A stretch of DNA of 36,205 bases from an uncultured Oscillibacter sp. (GCA_949959305.1 CATLJA010000013.1:1-36205), one strand, 5' to 3'; shown: positions 15,916 to 26,410, counted from the stretch's first letter. The notes: generated by a model not told the origin, from the sequence alone. Made by a program: numbers and translations.

Positions 15916-16520
15916 CGTCCAGCCTTCCTTTCGATTGGTTTGAACGCCTGTCAGGCAATCGCGTCCAGAACATCCCGAATCTTCCCGAACAGGATGGTCT
16001 CCGGCCCCTTCTCCCAGGAGCCGGTCCTTTCGCTCCAGCTCATGATGCCGGCCATGTATTTCGACCAGTCGGCCACATTGCCGCTGGAGGGAAAGAACTG
16101 CGTATAGCCCATCGGATTTCCCTGGGCGGGGACGATGGTGGCTCCGGTCCTCACATGGCTGAGGGGCGTCAAACCCAGGCTGCAGCCCTTGACGCCGTAG
16201 CTTACGTAATCCTTATCCGCCTCGTCCAGGACGCCGAACTCGCAGAGCTTGTCGATGAACGCCTGATACTCCAGCTGGGACATGCCTTCGGGGTCAAAGT
16301 TCTCCGACAGGTACTTCTTCTGCTCCTTGGTGAGCTCGGCCTTTGTCCCGCTGTCTTTCAGCCTGTCCGCCAGGCTCTCGGCAGCCTTCTTCTGCTGCTG
16401 TTCCAAGACCTCATGGACCAGGTCCGCATACTCCGTCTTGACGAAGCCGTACGACCCCTTCACCTCAAACCATTCGGACCGGAAACCTTGGGTGCTTTGC
16501 GTGCTTGCCGCTGAAATCAT
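15900..16520 (-). repeat. 16-bp direct repeat at the 5' ends of the two MISAA genes
   Basis: TTGCCGCTGAAATCAT occurs at 15900-15915 and at 16505-16520. In both places it is the reverse complement of the start codon and the first codons (MISAA). The copies are 605 bases apart and flank the upstream gene. Confidence 0.8.
15951..16520 (-). CDS. Hypothetical protein with MISAA N-terminus
   Basis: A 189-residue soluble protein of unknown function. After MISAASTQSTQG comes a helical segment (about 25-60, rich in Q, E and K: EVLEQQQKKAAESLADRL). Next is LTKEQKKYLSENFDPEGMSQLEYQAFIDKLCEFGVLDEADKDYVSYG, in which the run from NFDPEGMS resembles short helical modules (...P..MS..EY..F...L...GVL...D) seen in small clostridial proteins without assigned roles. 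The last third is Gly/Ser/aromatic-rich (TQFFPSSGN, WSKYMAGIMSWSERTGSW). The ribosome site GGAGG is 8 nt before ATG. It is 35 nt upstream of the second MISAA gene. No promoter could be assigned in the 129 nt before it. Confidence 0.65.
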   Translation of the reverse strand: MISAASTQSTQGFRSEWFEVKGSYGFVKTEYADLVHEVLEQQQKKAAESLADRLKDSGTKAELTKEQKKYLSENFDPEGMSQLEYQAFIDKLCEFGVLDEADKDYVSYGVKGCSLGLTPLSHVRTGATIVPAQGNPMGYTQFFPSSGNVADWSKYMAGIMSWSERTGSWEKGPETILFGKIRDVLDAIA

Positions 16521-16649
16521 TGCTTTTCCTCCATTTCACAGATTCAATTGGTTTTGAGCGTCCCGTCCTTGAATCCGTTCAATGGAAGCGCTCCCGCCTC
16601 GATTCCTTTCTTATTGGAATATCGGCCGGATTTTGAAAAAATTAAGGAA

Positions 16650-17423
16650 TCATTTCCCGGCGGCCCTGTCCGCCTCAATCTGGAGCTTCAGGGCCTCCAC
16701 CGCCACCCGGACGGAGGTGCTGGTATCCTCGCTCATCTTCTGGTCCAGGCCCGCGGCTTCACGCTCCTGGTTCCAGACCACGTGGAAGCAGCTTCCGCAG
16801 CGGCAGCCCAAGGCCGCCGCCACCACGAACAGCGCGGCGCTCTCCATCTCGCTGGCCTTCACCCCCAGGCGCTTCCAGCTCTCCCACTTCTGCTGGAGCT
16901 CATAATATACCGGGGAGGCGGCGGGGTCGTGCTGGCCGTAAAAGCTGTCCTTGCACTGGACAATGCCGGTATGAAGGGGATAGCCCAGGGCCTTGGTGGC
17001 CCGGACCAGGCAGTCCACAATGCCGAAATCCGCTACGGCGGGGAACTCCAGGGGGGCGTACTCCAGGCTGGTATGCTCAAAGCGGATGGCCCCGGTAGCC
17101 ACCACGATGTCCCCGGACTGGACGTTCACGTCGATGCCGCCGCAGGTGCCGGTGCGGATAAAGGTGTCCGCGCCGCACTTGTGGAGCTCCTCCATGGCGA
17201 TGGAGGCGGAGGGGCCGCCGATGCCGGTGGAGCAGGCGGTAACCTTCTCCCCCAGAAGGGTTCCGGTCCAGACGTTGTACTCCCGGTTATAGGCCACCTG
17301 CTTCGCATCGTCAAAATACGCGGCAATGGCGGGGACCCGGCCGGGGTCGCCGGGGAGGATGCAGTAACGGCCAATGTCGCCGGCACTGCACGCAATATGG
17401 AACTGTTTTTCCAGTTTTTGCAT
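16650..17423 (-). CDS. udp: Uridine phosphorylase
   Basis: A 257-residue nucleoside phosphorylase of the NP-I family. Visible are the phosphate loop LPGDPGR at 23-29, STGIGGPS at 65-72, RTGTCGG at 90-96 and the ribose-binding SEMESAALF near 195. SFYGQHDP resembles the uridine-specific loop more than purine enzymes do. It splits uridine with phosphate to uracil and ribose-1-phosphate in pyrimidine salvage. The length is normal (about 250). ATG at 17423 is chosen for GAGGTGG 6 nt upstream; the open frame further upstream crosses the promoter. It is transcribed alone from a strong promoter. A related substrate (thymidine or another nucleoside) cannot be excluded. Confidence 0.88.
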   Translation of the reverse strand: MQKLEKQFHIACSAGDIGRYCILPGDPGRVPAIAAYFDDAKQVAYNREYNVWTGTLLGEKVTACSTGIGGPSASIAMEELHKCGADTFIRTGTCGGIDVNVQSGDIVVATGAIRFEHTSLEYAPLEFPAVADFGIVDCLVRATKALGYPLHTGIVQCKDSFYGQHDPAASPVYYELQQKWESWKRLGVKASEMESAALFVVAAALGCRCGSCFHVVWNQEREAAGLDQKMSEDTSTSVRVAVEALKLQIEADRAAGK

Positions 17424-17457
17424 AATTTCCACCTCTATGTCGTGATATTGCAGAAAC

Positions 17458-17486
17458 AGTATACCAAATCGCTGCCAGCTTTGCAA
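17458..17486 (-). promoter_or_regulatory. Promoter for uridine phosphorylase
   Basis: On the minus strand: TTGCAA (17481-17486), a 17-nt spacer and TATACT (17458-17463). It lies 35 nt before the ATG and 10 nt beyond the upstream terminator. Confidence 0.85.
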
Positions 17487-17495
17487 CAATTTGAC

Positions 17496-17538
17496 GGAAA
17501 AATTTTAAAAGGGTCCACCTATTTTCAGGCGGACCCTT
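17496..17538 (-). terminator. Minus-strand terminator at the end of the mutS2 transcript
   Basis: AAGGGTCC at 17509-17516 pairs with GGACCCTT at 17531-17538, and CCT/AGG extend the stem inside. On the minus strand the hairpin is followed by TTTTAAAATTTTT. It is 164 nt past the mutS2 stop. Confidence 0.75.
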
Positions 17539-17701
17539 CCAAATCCGGCTTGCAGGGAGCGGGACTGCGCGCCGGGGCTCCGGCGCGGCGATTCTGCCGC
17601 GGCAATCCTGACGGATTGCAAGGAAAAGCGGCGCGGTATGCCGGGAAAAAGGCCGGCCGAACGGCGTTCAAGGGTTGCGAATACAGGTTCTAAATCCCGC
17701 T
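17539..17701. other. Palindrome-rich gap after mutS2
   Basis: No gene is seen. Two perfect hairpins lie close together: GCGCCGG (17569-17575) with CCGGCGC (17580-17586), and GCAATCC (17602-17608) with GGATTGC (17613-17619), each with a 4-nt loop. Neither is followed by a T-run. They would form part of the mutS2 3' untranslated RNA. Confidence 0.5.
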
Positions 17702-20089
17702 TTACTTCATGGTCACCACGGTGACTCCCGTCTCCCCCTCGCCGTAGACCCCCAGGCGGAAGCTCTTCACCGCCTTGCTCCGGCGGAGGACGGCATGAAC
17801 GGCCTTGCGGAGGGCCCCGGTGCCCTTGCCGTGGATGATGGTGACGGTTTCCAGCCTGCCCATGACGGCGGCGGACAAGAAGCCCTCCACCACGCTCTCC
17901 GCCTCCAGGGTCTCCATCCCCCGGATGTCCAGCTCCCGGCTGGCGGCGGCGCGGGGGGCCCGGATTCCGCCGGAGGCGGCGGGGCTTTTCGGCTGCCGGG
18001 CGGCCCGCTCGCCGTCCTCAATCAGCCGGACCTCCTCCGCCTTCGCCTTCATTTTCAGCACGCCCGCCTTCAATTGCAGAACGCCGTCCTTCCCCACGGA
18101 AATCACCTCCGCCGGCTGCCGCACGCCGGGGAACTCCACCAGGTCCCCCTTGACGATGGGGCGGCTGGGCTTGGGGACGGGCTCCGGGCGGTCCTTTTCC
18201 GTGCGGAGCCGCTCCTCCGCCTGGTGCAGCCCCGCCCGGATGGCGGCCTGTGCGTCGTTGATGTTCTGGGCGGAATCCGCCGCCGCCTGCCGCCGCCGCA
18301 GCTCCGCCAGCTCGTTGAAGGTCTGGTCCGCGGCGGCCTTCGCGTCCCGGAGGATGCGCTTCGCCTCCGCCTCTCCCCGGCTCCGGGCGTTCTCCTTGGC
18401 CCGCTCCATCTGCTCCCGGAATTCCCGGGCCTTGCGGGCGTCCTCCTCCCGCTGGCGGTAGAGGCGGTCCGACTCCAGCTCCCGCTTTTCCAGCGCCTGG
18501 CGCTTGGCCTCCAGCTGGGTCAGAACATCCTCAAAGCGGACGCTGTCGCCGCTCATCTCCGCCTGGGCGGCTTCAATGACCTCCTCCGGAAGGCCCAGCC
18601 GCCGGGAGATGGCGAAGGCGTTGGACTTGCCGGGAACGCCGGTGAGCAGCCGGTAGGTGGGGCTCAGGGTCTCCACATTGAACTCGCAGGAGGCGTTTTC
18701 CACCCCGGCGGTGGTCATGGCAAAGGTCTTCAGCTCCGCATAATGGGTGGTGGCGGCGGTTCTCGCCCCGGCGGAGCGGACGTGCTGTATAACGGCGATG
18801 GCCAGGGCCGCGCCCTCCACCGGGTCCGTGCCCGCCCCCAGCTCGTCAAAGAGGACGAGGCTCTTCCCGTCCGCCTCCTTTAATATTCCCACGATGTTGG
18901 TCATGTGGGCGGAGAAGGTGGACAGGCTCTGCTCGATGCTCTGCTCGTCGCCGATGTCCGCCAGCACCCGCCGGCAGACCGCCACGGCGCTGCGCTCCGC
19001 CGCCGGAATGTGGAGGCCGCACTGGGCCATCAGCGTCAAAAGGCCCAGGGTTTTCAAAGACACGGTCTTGCCGCCGGTGTTGGGGCCGGTGATGACCAGG
19101 GTGTCGAAGCCGTCCCCCAGCTCCAGGTCGATGGGCACCGCCGTCCTGGGGTCCAGGAGGGGGTGCCGGGCCCTGCGCAGCCTGGTGACCCCGTCCCGCC
19201 GGACCTCCGGCCGCACGCCGTCCATTTTGTAGCTCAGCTCTCCCCGGGCGAAAATCAGGTCCAGGTGGACCAGGGCGTCATAGTCCCATTGGATATCCTC
19301 CCGGTGGGCGGCGGCCTCGGCGGAGAGCTCCGCCAGGATGCGCTCAATCTCCTTCTGCTCCCTGGCTTCCAGCTCCACGTACTCGTTGTTGGCCTGAACC
19401 ACCCCCATGGGCTCCACAAAGACCGTGGCCCCGGAGGAGGAGACGTCGTGGACCAGACCGGGTAGGTTCCCCTTCTGCTCCGCCTTCACCGGGACCACAA
19501 AGCGTCCGTCCCGCTGGGTGATGATGGCCTCCTGAAGCACCTTGGCATAGCTGGGGGAGGAAATGATTTTCTGGAGAATCTGGCGGCTTTTGGCCTGGGC
19601 GGCCCGCATGTGGCGGCGGATGTCCGCCAGCTCCGGGGAGGCCGCGTCGGCAACCGTGTCCTCGTCGGGAATGCAGCGCTTGATTTTCTCCTCCAGGAAG
19701 CGGTTGCCGTGGAGGGAGAGAAACAGGTGGTCGACGGCGGTCTTCTCCGCCGCCTCGTCGTTGAAGTACTCCCGGGCCCGCCGGGCGGCGGCGAGCAGCC
19801 CCGCGATGCGGAGAAGCTCCCGGGCGTTCAGGCTCCCGCCCCGGTCCGCCCGGTCCAGGGCCTCCCCCACCGGCTTCACGCCGGAAAAGGAGGGCGCGCC
19901 CCTCTGTCCAATCATCCACCGGGCGGCGTCGGTCTGGTCCAGGAGGCGGAGGACCTCCTCCGCCTCCGTCTCCGGGGAGAGCCGGAGGGCCCGTTCCTTG
20001 GCCTCGGCGCTGACCGCCTGGTCGGACAGCAGCTGGAGGACCCTGGGCAGCTCCAGGGTGCGGAGGGATTTTTCAAACAGCTCGCTCAT
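17702..20089 (-). CDS. mutS2: Endonuclease MutS2
   Basis: A 795-residue protein in the normal range for MutS2 (about 780-800). It has the MutS-like core and clamp, the ABC ATPase with Walker A GPNTGGKT at 335-342 and Walker B LVLFDELGAGTDPVEGAAL, and the ST.S-type signature STFSAHM. A long coiled-coil region follows (about 510-620). The C-terminal Smr nuclease domain begins ELDIRGMETLEAE and has HGKGTG from H753. It lacks the mismatch-recognition domain of true MutS. MutS2 acts on branched DNA and, in Bacillus, also on collided ribosomes. AGGAGG 7-8 nt before ATG fixes the start. It follows recO by 93 nt and may share its transcript. Confidence 0.96.
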   Translation of the reverse strand: MSELFEKSLRTLELPRVLQLLSDQAVSAEAKERALRLSPETEAEEVLRLLDQTDAARWMIGQRGAPSFSGVKPVGEALDRADRGGSLNARELLRIAGLLAAARRAREYFNDEAAEKTAVDHLFLSLHGNRFLEEKIKRCIPDEDTVADAASPELADIRRHMRAAQAKSRQILQKIISSPSYAKVLQEAIITQRDGRFVVPVKAEQKGNLPGLVHDVSSSGATVFVEPMGVVQANNEYVELEAREQKEIERILAELSAEAAAHREDIQWDYDALVHLDLIFARGELSYKMDGVRPEVRRDGVTRLRRARHPLLDPRTAVPIDLELGDGFDTLVITGPNTGGKTVSLKTLGLLTLMAQCGLHIPAAERSAVAVCRRVLADIGDEQSIEQSLSTFSAHMTNIVGILKEADGKSLVLFDELGAGTDPVEGAALAIAVIQHVRSAGARTAATTHYAELKTFAMTTAGVENASCEFNVETLSPTYRLLTGVPGKSNAFAISRRLGLPEEVIEAAQAEMSGDSVRFEDVLTQLEAKRQALEKRELESDRLYRQREEDARKAREFREQMERAKENARSRGEAEAKRILRDAKAAADQTFNELAELRRRQAAADSAQNINDAQAAIRAGLHQAEERLRTEKDRPEPVPKPSRPIVKGDLVEFPGVRQPAEVISVGKDGVLQLKAGVLKMKAKAEEVRLIEDGERAARQPKSPAASGGIRAPRAAASRELDIRGMETLEAESVVEGFLSAAVMGRLETVTIIHGKGTGALRKAVHAVLRRSKAVKSFRLGVYGEGETGVTVVTMK

Positions 20090-20182
20090 AGAAATTCCTC
20101 CTGTTAAGGGAATCCGCTTTCCGGCTTTTCCGGCGCAGGATTTCCCCTCGTTTTCCGGCTGGTCGAAATCTGTAAAGCAGCC

Positions 20183-20929
20183 TTACAAAATGCTTTTATA
20201 AAAGTCTAATGCCGAAAAGCCCCGCTCCAGCTGGGCATAGAGGAAGGCTTCCGCCGCCGCCGTGAGGCGGCGCAAGGGTTCCTCTCCCAGCCGGAAGGAA
20301 TAGAGGCGTTTCGGTTCTCCGTAAACAATATGCCGCAGGGCGGCCAGAGAGTCCCTGCACAGGGGCCGCCCCCCTCCCCCGCCGCAGTCCCGGCAGCGGA
20401 GCACCCCCTGGACCGTGTCCAGCACCGGCTCCGCCGGGTCCTCCCGGCCGCAGAGGGCGCAGGCGTCCGCCAGGGGCTCATAGCCCGCCAGGCAGAGGAG
20501 CCGCAGCTCAAAGGCGGGCTTCACCAGGGCGGGCGGCTTGTGTAAAGTGGAAAGGGCGTACAGCCCGTTGAGCAGGTGGCGCAGAAGCTCCGGGGCGGGG
20601 ACGTTCTCCGGGCAGACGGCCTCCGTCAGCTCCGCCATATAGCAGCCCAGCGCCAGGGCCGCCAAATCCGCCCGGAGCCCGTCAAAGAGCTCCAGAGTGG
20701 ACGCGTCGCCGGCGTAATGCCAGTCCTTCCGCTGGTACAGCGTCCACTCGGCGTAGGCCAGGGGCTGGGCGGCGGCGGCAAATTTGCAGTTTTTCCGCCG
20801 GGCTCCCCGGGCAATCACCCCGATTTTCCCCTGCTCCCAGGTCAGCAGCGTCAGGATTTTGTCCGTCTCCCTAGTCTCCGTCTCCCGGAGGACCACGCCG
20901 CGGTCCACCATATAGGGCGTTCCCGCCAC
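20183..20929 (-). CDS. recO: DNA repair protein RecO
   Basis: A 248-residue RecO. The N-terminal OB fold begins MVDRGVVLRETETRETDKILTLLT. A helical domain follows (TLELFDGLRADLAALALGCYMAEL) and then a four-cysteine zinc site: C-A-L-C near 160 and C-R-D-C near 182, the latter within a glycine-rich loop. RecO loads RecA on SSB-coated DNA together with RecR. The start is a GTG at 20929, supported by AAGGAGG 9 nt upstream; the first ATG, six codons later, lacks such a site. A yqzL-like gene lies upstream as in Bacillus, separated here by 165 nt of inverted repeats. Confidence 0.94.
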   Translation of the reverse strand: MAGTPYMVDRGVVLRETETRETDKILTLLTWEQGKIGVIARGARRKNCKFAAAAQPLAYAEWTLYQRKDWHYAGDASTLELFDGLRADLAALALGCYMAELTEAVCPENVPAPELLRHLLNGLYALSTLHKPPALVKPAFELRLLCLAGYEPLADACALCGREDPAEPVLDTVQGVLRCRDCGGGGGRPLCRDSLAALRHIVYGEPKRLYSFRLGEEPLRRLTAAAEAFLYAQLERGFSALDFYKSIL

Positions 20930-20957
20930 AGCGGACCCCCTCCTTTATGTACGGGGA

Positions 20958-21083
20958 GTATGATTCCAGTGTTAAAACACAGGAATCATACGATGGATTT
21001 AAGCCGTTTTGCTCGCCGCCATAAATGGCGGCAACCGCAAAACATGGCATATATTACTTTCGGTCTTGTCGCCAAAAAGTAAT
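20958..21083. repeat. Three consecutive inverted repeats between yqzL-like gene and recO
   Basis: (1) GTATGATTCC (20958-20967) with GGAATCATAC (20982-20991), continued inside by GTGTT/AACAC. (2) GCCGCCAT (21015-21022) with ATGGCGGC (21025-21032), enclosed by GTTTTGC/GCAAAAC. (3) ATTACTTT (21053-21060) with AAAGTAAT (21076-21083). None has a terminator T-run. The segment is richer in A+T than the genes around it. A small non-coding mobile element or a processed RNA spacer are possible readings. Confidence 0.65.
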
Positions 21084-21094
21084 ATTCTCCCCTT

Positions 21095-21208
21095 TTATGA
21101 CAAATTGTTGTCTTTTTCGTCCTCCGCCGAGCGGTAGAGCATATAGGCCAGGGGCTCGCCGGTGAGGCAGAAGAGCTCCCAGAGGGGCGCGGGCTCCATG
21201 TTTTCCAT
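21095..21208 (-). CDS. YqzL-like small protein
   Basis: A 37-residue ORF: ATG at 21208, TAA at 21097-21095. It is preceded by a very good ribosome site, AAAGGAGGT, 7 nt upstream. The protein contains LWELFCLTGEPLAYMLYR, which matches the short pattern W..F..TG....Y.L. of YqzL proteins. In Bacillus subtilis yqzL lies between era and recO, and the same order holds here. Function is unknown. The conserved position and strong ribosome site make it a real gene despite its size. Confidence 0.75.
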   Translation of the reverse strand: MENMEPAPLWELFCLTGEPLAYMLYRSAEDEKDNNLS

Positions 21209-21292
21209 GTCGAAGACCTCCTTTGCGGTATAGTCTGCGAAGGCGGTCGAAATGGATACGTGGAAAGTTCCGGCGAATTTGGAACGAAGCCC

Positions 21293-22192
21293 TCAATCCT
21301 CCCGGTAGCCCAGGCTGCGGACATAGTTCACGTTGTCCCGCCAGTTCTCCTTGACCTTCACCCAGGTTTCCAGATAGATTTGGGTCCCCATGAATTTTTC
21401 CATGTCGTGCCGGGCCAGGGAGCTGATTTTTTTCAGCATGGCCCCCTGCTTTCCGATGATGATGCCCTTATGGCTGGCCTTCTCGCAGTAGATGACGGCC
21501 CCCACGTCCACGATGCCGGAATCCCGCTCGGAAAACCTGGTGATTTCCACGGCGGTGCCGTGGGGAATCTCCTTGTCTAGGCAGAGTAGCAGCTTTTCCC
21601 GCAGCAGCTCCCCCATCACCTGCCGCTCCGGCTGGTCGGAGGTCTGCCCGTCCGGAAAGAGCTGGGGGCCCTCCTGGGCGTACTTCCGCAGCTCCGCCGT
21701 CAGCTCCTCCAGGCCGCCGCCGGTGCGGGCGGAGATGGGGATGATGGCGCCGAAGCCGTCCCACACCTCGTTGTAGGCGGCGATAACGGGCAGCAGCTCC
21801 GCCGGCTCCACGGTGTCGATTTTGTTGACGGCCAGGATACAGGGCAGCTTCTCCTCCCGTATCCGGCTGATAAGGGCCTTCTCCGGCCCCCCCACGTGGG
21901 GGATGGGCTCCGCCAGCAGCAGGGCGCAGTCCACGTCGGAAAGGCTGGCGGTGATAATCTTGACCATATAGTCCCCCAGGGCGGTCTTGGGCCGGTGAAG
22001 GCCCGGGGTGTCCATCAGGACGAGCTGGGTGTCCTCCCGGTTGACCACGCCGTAAATGCGGTTCCGGGTGGTCTGGGCCTTGTTGGAGACAATGGCGATT
22101 TTCTCCCCCACCAGGGCGTTGGTGAGGCTGGATTTGCCCACGTTGGGGCGGCCGCAGACGGTAATCATGGCGGTTCTCTTGATGTCGGACAT
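21293..22192 (-). CDS. era: GTPase Era
   Basis: A 299-residue Era of standard length. The GTPase domain has G1 GRPNVGKS at 14-21, the switch QTTRNRIYG, G3 DTPGLH, G4 NKID and G5 ISA. The C-terminal KH domain contains CEKASHKGIIIGKQGAMLKKI. Era binds the 3' end of 16S rRNA and helps small-subunit assembly. ATG at 22192 has GAGGAT 6-7 nt upstream. uvrA lies 69 nt upstream on the same strand, and the yqzL-like gene lies 84 nt downstream. Confidence 0.97.
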   Translation of the reverse strand: MSDIKRTAMITVCGRPNVGKSSLTNALVGEKIAIVSNKAQTTRNRIYGVVNREDTQLVLMDTPGLHRPKTALGDYMVKIITASLSDVDCALLLAEPIPHVGGPEKALISRIREEKLPCILAVNKIDTVEPAELLPVIAAYNEVWDGFGAIIPISARTGGGLEELTAELRKYAQEGPQLFPDGQTSDQPERQVMGELLREKLLLCLDKEIPHGTAVEITRFSERDSGIVDVGAVIYCEKASHKGIIIGKQGAMLKKISSLARHDMEKFMGTQIYLETWVKVKENWRDNVNYVRSLGYRED

Positions 22193-22261
22193 AGGTGATC
22201 CTCAGCTTTCCTTGCGCAATAATTTTTTTATAACGGCTTCAGCCAAATTTCCGCCTGGTTC

Positions 22262-25090
<2,829 letters not shown>

Positions 25091-25391
25091 AGGGGGGCTC
25101 CTTGTATTCCCCCAAACGGGGGAGGGTTTTCCGGCGCTGACGCGCGGGGGGGATTACAGCCATGATGATGGCTGGTGCATTGCACCCCCCATTTTCTCTT
25201 TTTCTTCCAGAAGAAAAAGAGAAAACGGGCCGTGCACGGTCCAAAAGAGAAAAAGAAGTAATGGCCCTTCGGGCCTGTTTTTTGCCCTTCTATCGGTAGA
25301 ACACCTTGTAAAATCAGGCTTTGCAATGCTGATACTTCGGTAGGAGCTTGCACTTCTTTGTGGGGCCTGACCCCCTGGTCAGGCCATTCCT
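25091..25391. repeat. Palindrome cluster upstream of uvrA
   Basis: About 300 bases without a gene but packed with inverted repeats. They are CAGCCAT/ATGGCTG near 25157-25174; a perfect 16-bp stem TTTTCTCTTTTTCTTC (25192-25207) with GAAGAAAAAGAGAAAA (25210-25225); the near-palindrome around CCGTGCACGG (25229-25242); GGCCC/GGGCC at 25263-25275 followed by a T-run on the plus strand; TTCTA/TAGAA; and GGCCTGACC (25364-25372) with GGTCAGGCC (25377-25385). The motif AGAAAAAGAAG is repeated after the second palindrome. No ORF with a ribosome site was found. Confidence 0.65.
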
Positions 25392-25622
25392 TCAAGTTTT
25401 TGCCGATCTCTCCTCAGACCTTCCCAGCAGGTAGTCGGTGCTCACTTCAAAATAATCTGCCAGAATGCATAATGTCAAGGTGGGAATATTAATTTTTCCT
25501 TTTTCTATCCGCTGATAATGCGCCTGCGTGATTCCCAGCAGCTCGGCCATATCAACTTGACGCATTCGCCTCTCCTTTCGAAGCAGACGAAGACGCTCCC
25601 CTAAAATCTTTAATGGTCCCAT
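25392..25622 (-). CDS. Small XRE-family helix-turn-helix regulator
   Basis: A 76-residue repressor-like protein consisting of one HTH_3 domain (about 6-65): GERLRLLRKERRMRQVDMAELLGITQAHYQRIEKGKINIPTLTLCILADYFEVSTDYLLG. No effector domain is present. ATG at 25622 is chosen for AAGGAGC 6 nt upstream; an ATG 11 codons earlier lacks a site. It is divergent from a small plus-strand gene, and the promoter of that gene (25632-25660) begins next to its start codon, so it probably represses that gene. Local DNA is far more A/T-rich than the chromosome around it. Confidence 0.85.
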   Translation of the reverse strand: MGPLKILGERLRLLRKERRMRQVDMAELLGITQAHYQRIEKGKINIPTLTLCILADYFEVSTDYLLGRSEERSAKT

Positions 25623-25631
25623 AAAAGCTCC

Positions 25632-25660
25632 TTGACATATTGTTTTAAATATCATATAAT
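25632..25660 (+). promoter_or_regulatory. Full-consensus promoter for the small divergent gene
   Basis: TTGACA at 25632-25637, a spacer of exactly 17 nt and TATAAT at 25655-25660. The A/T-palindrome CATATAATATATG over the -10 box is a candidate operator for the adjacent XRE protein. Confidence 0.88.
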
Positions 25661-25696
25661 ATATGGCATAAAAAGAATATTTTTGGGAGTGCTGTC

Positions 25697-25954
25697 ATGG
25701 ACACAATCACTCAAAGACTTTTCGACACCTATGGAGAAGCGGTCCTAAAAGAGCTAGGGCACGGGTTTGACGAAAAGCAGCTTGAAAAATGGCTGGAAAA
25801 ATCCCCAATCGATGAAAAAACCCGCTATCGGATTCTCGATGAACTCTTCGATTATTACCAGCACTGGGCGGCGGCGTCTTTTGCCGCCGGATTTCACTTG
25901 GGTCTTTCCTTGTTATATGACGAGATCCGCCGTTTCCGCCCGGAGAAGGTCTAA
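25697..25954 (+). CDS. Small hypothetical protein divergent from an XRE regulator
   Basis: An 85-residue, probably all-helical protein (MDTITQRLFDTYGEAVLKELG...). It ends in an amphipathic stretch around YQHWAAASFAAGFHLGLSLLYDEIRRF. I do not recognise a family. A full-consensus promoter lies 37 nt upstream; the ribosome site (GGGAG) is moderate. Its last 42 bases overlap the 3' end of ybaK on the other strand, so the two genes are tail to tail. The 5' part is A/T-rich and the 3' end takes on the local G+C. Size and layout fit a regulator-controlled accessory protein or a toxin-like partner, but nothing in the sequence proves that. Confidence 0.65.
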   Translation: MDTITQRLFDTYGEAVLKELGHGFDEKQLEKWLEKSPIDEKTRYRILDELFDYYQHWAAASFAAGFHLGLSLLYDEIRRFRPEKV

Positions 25955-26410
25955 CAACGCCCGTGGCTCCACCTCCACCTGGGCGCCGATTTTCCCGGCG
26001 GAGACGTAGATGGTCGCAAAGTCCAGGGCCGTTTGGTGGAAAATCGTGGGATACGGCTTCTTCATGCCCACGGGGCTGCACCCGCCCCGGACATAGCCCG
26101 TCACGGCGGTGATGTCCTTCACCGCCAGCAGCTCCACGGACTTCTCCCCCGCCGCCTTCGCCGCCTTTTTCAAATCCAGGCTGTCCGGCGCGGGAATGTC
26201 AAAGACGCAGTACCCGCCGGAGGCCCCCCGGCACACCAGGGTCTTGAAGGCCCGCTCCGGCTCCTGGCCCAGGGCCCGGGCCACGTGGACGCCGTAGTCC
26301 CGGGTGCCTCCGGGACCCCCGGCCTCCTCGTAGAAATGGGGGATATAGGGGATCTTTTTCTGCTCCAGAATCCGCATGACGTTGGTTTTCTCGTCCTTTT
26401 TCCTTGCCAT
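25913..26410 (-). CDS. ybaK: Cys-tRNA(Pro) deacylase, YbaK/EbsC family
   Basis: A 165-residue aminoacyl-tRNA editing domain protein. Recognisable parts are TNVMRILEQKKIPYIPHFYE at the start, the catalytic-lysine strand FKTLVCRG, and the core DLKKAAKAAGEKSVELLAVKDITAVTGYVRGGCSPVGMKKPYPTIFH, in which GYVRGG.SP is the family signature. It hydrolyses cysteine mischarged on tRNA-Pro. GAGGTGAG before ATG supports the start. It is the last gene of the uvrB-yjbR-eamA-ybaK transcript, 3 nt after the transporter. Its 3' end overlaps the small plus-strand gene by 42 bases. Confidence 0.93.
   Translation of the reverse strand: MARKKDEKTNVMRILEQKKIPYIPHFYEEAGGPGGTRDYGVHVARALGQEPERAFKTLVCRGASGGYCVFDIPAPDSLDLKKAAKAAGEKSVELLAVKDITAVTGYVRGGCSPVGMKKPYPTIFHQTALDFATIYVSAGKIGAQVEVEPRALLDLLRAETADLVI

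Noticed and set aside
16601..16651. Inverted repeat GATTCCTT / AAGGAATC downstream of udp
   Set aside because: Eight-base arms 35 bases apart in A/T-containing DNA can occur by chance, and there is no T-run or gene-specific position.
25263..25283. GGCCC/GGGCC hairpin with T-run as a gene terminator
   Set aside because: No plus-strand gene lies upstream for it to terminate, so it is recorded only as part of the palindrome cluster.
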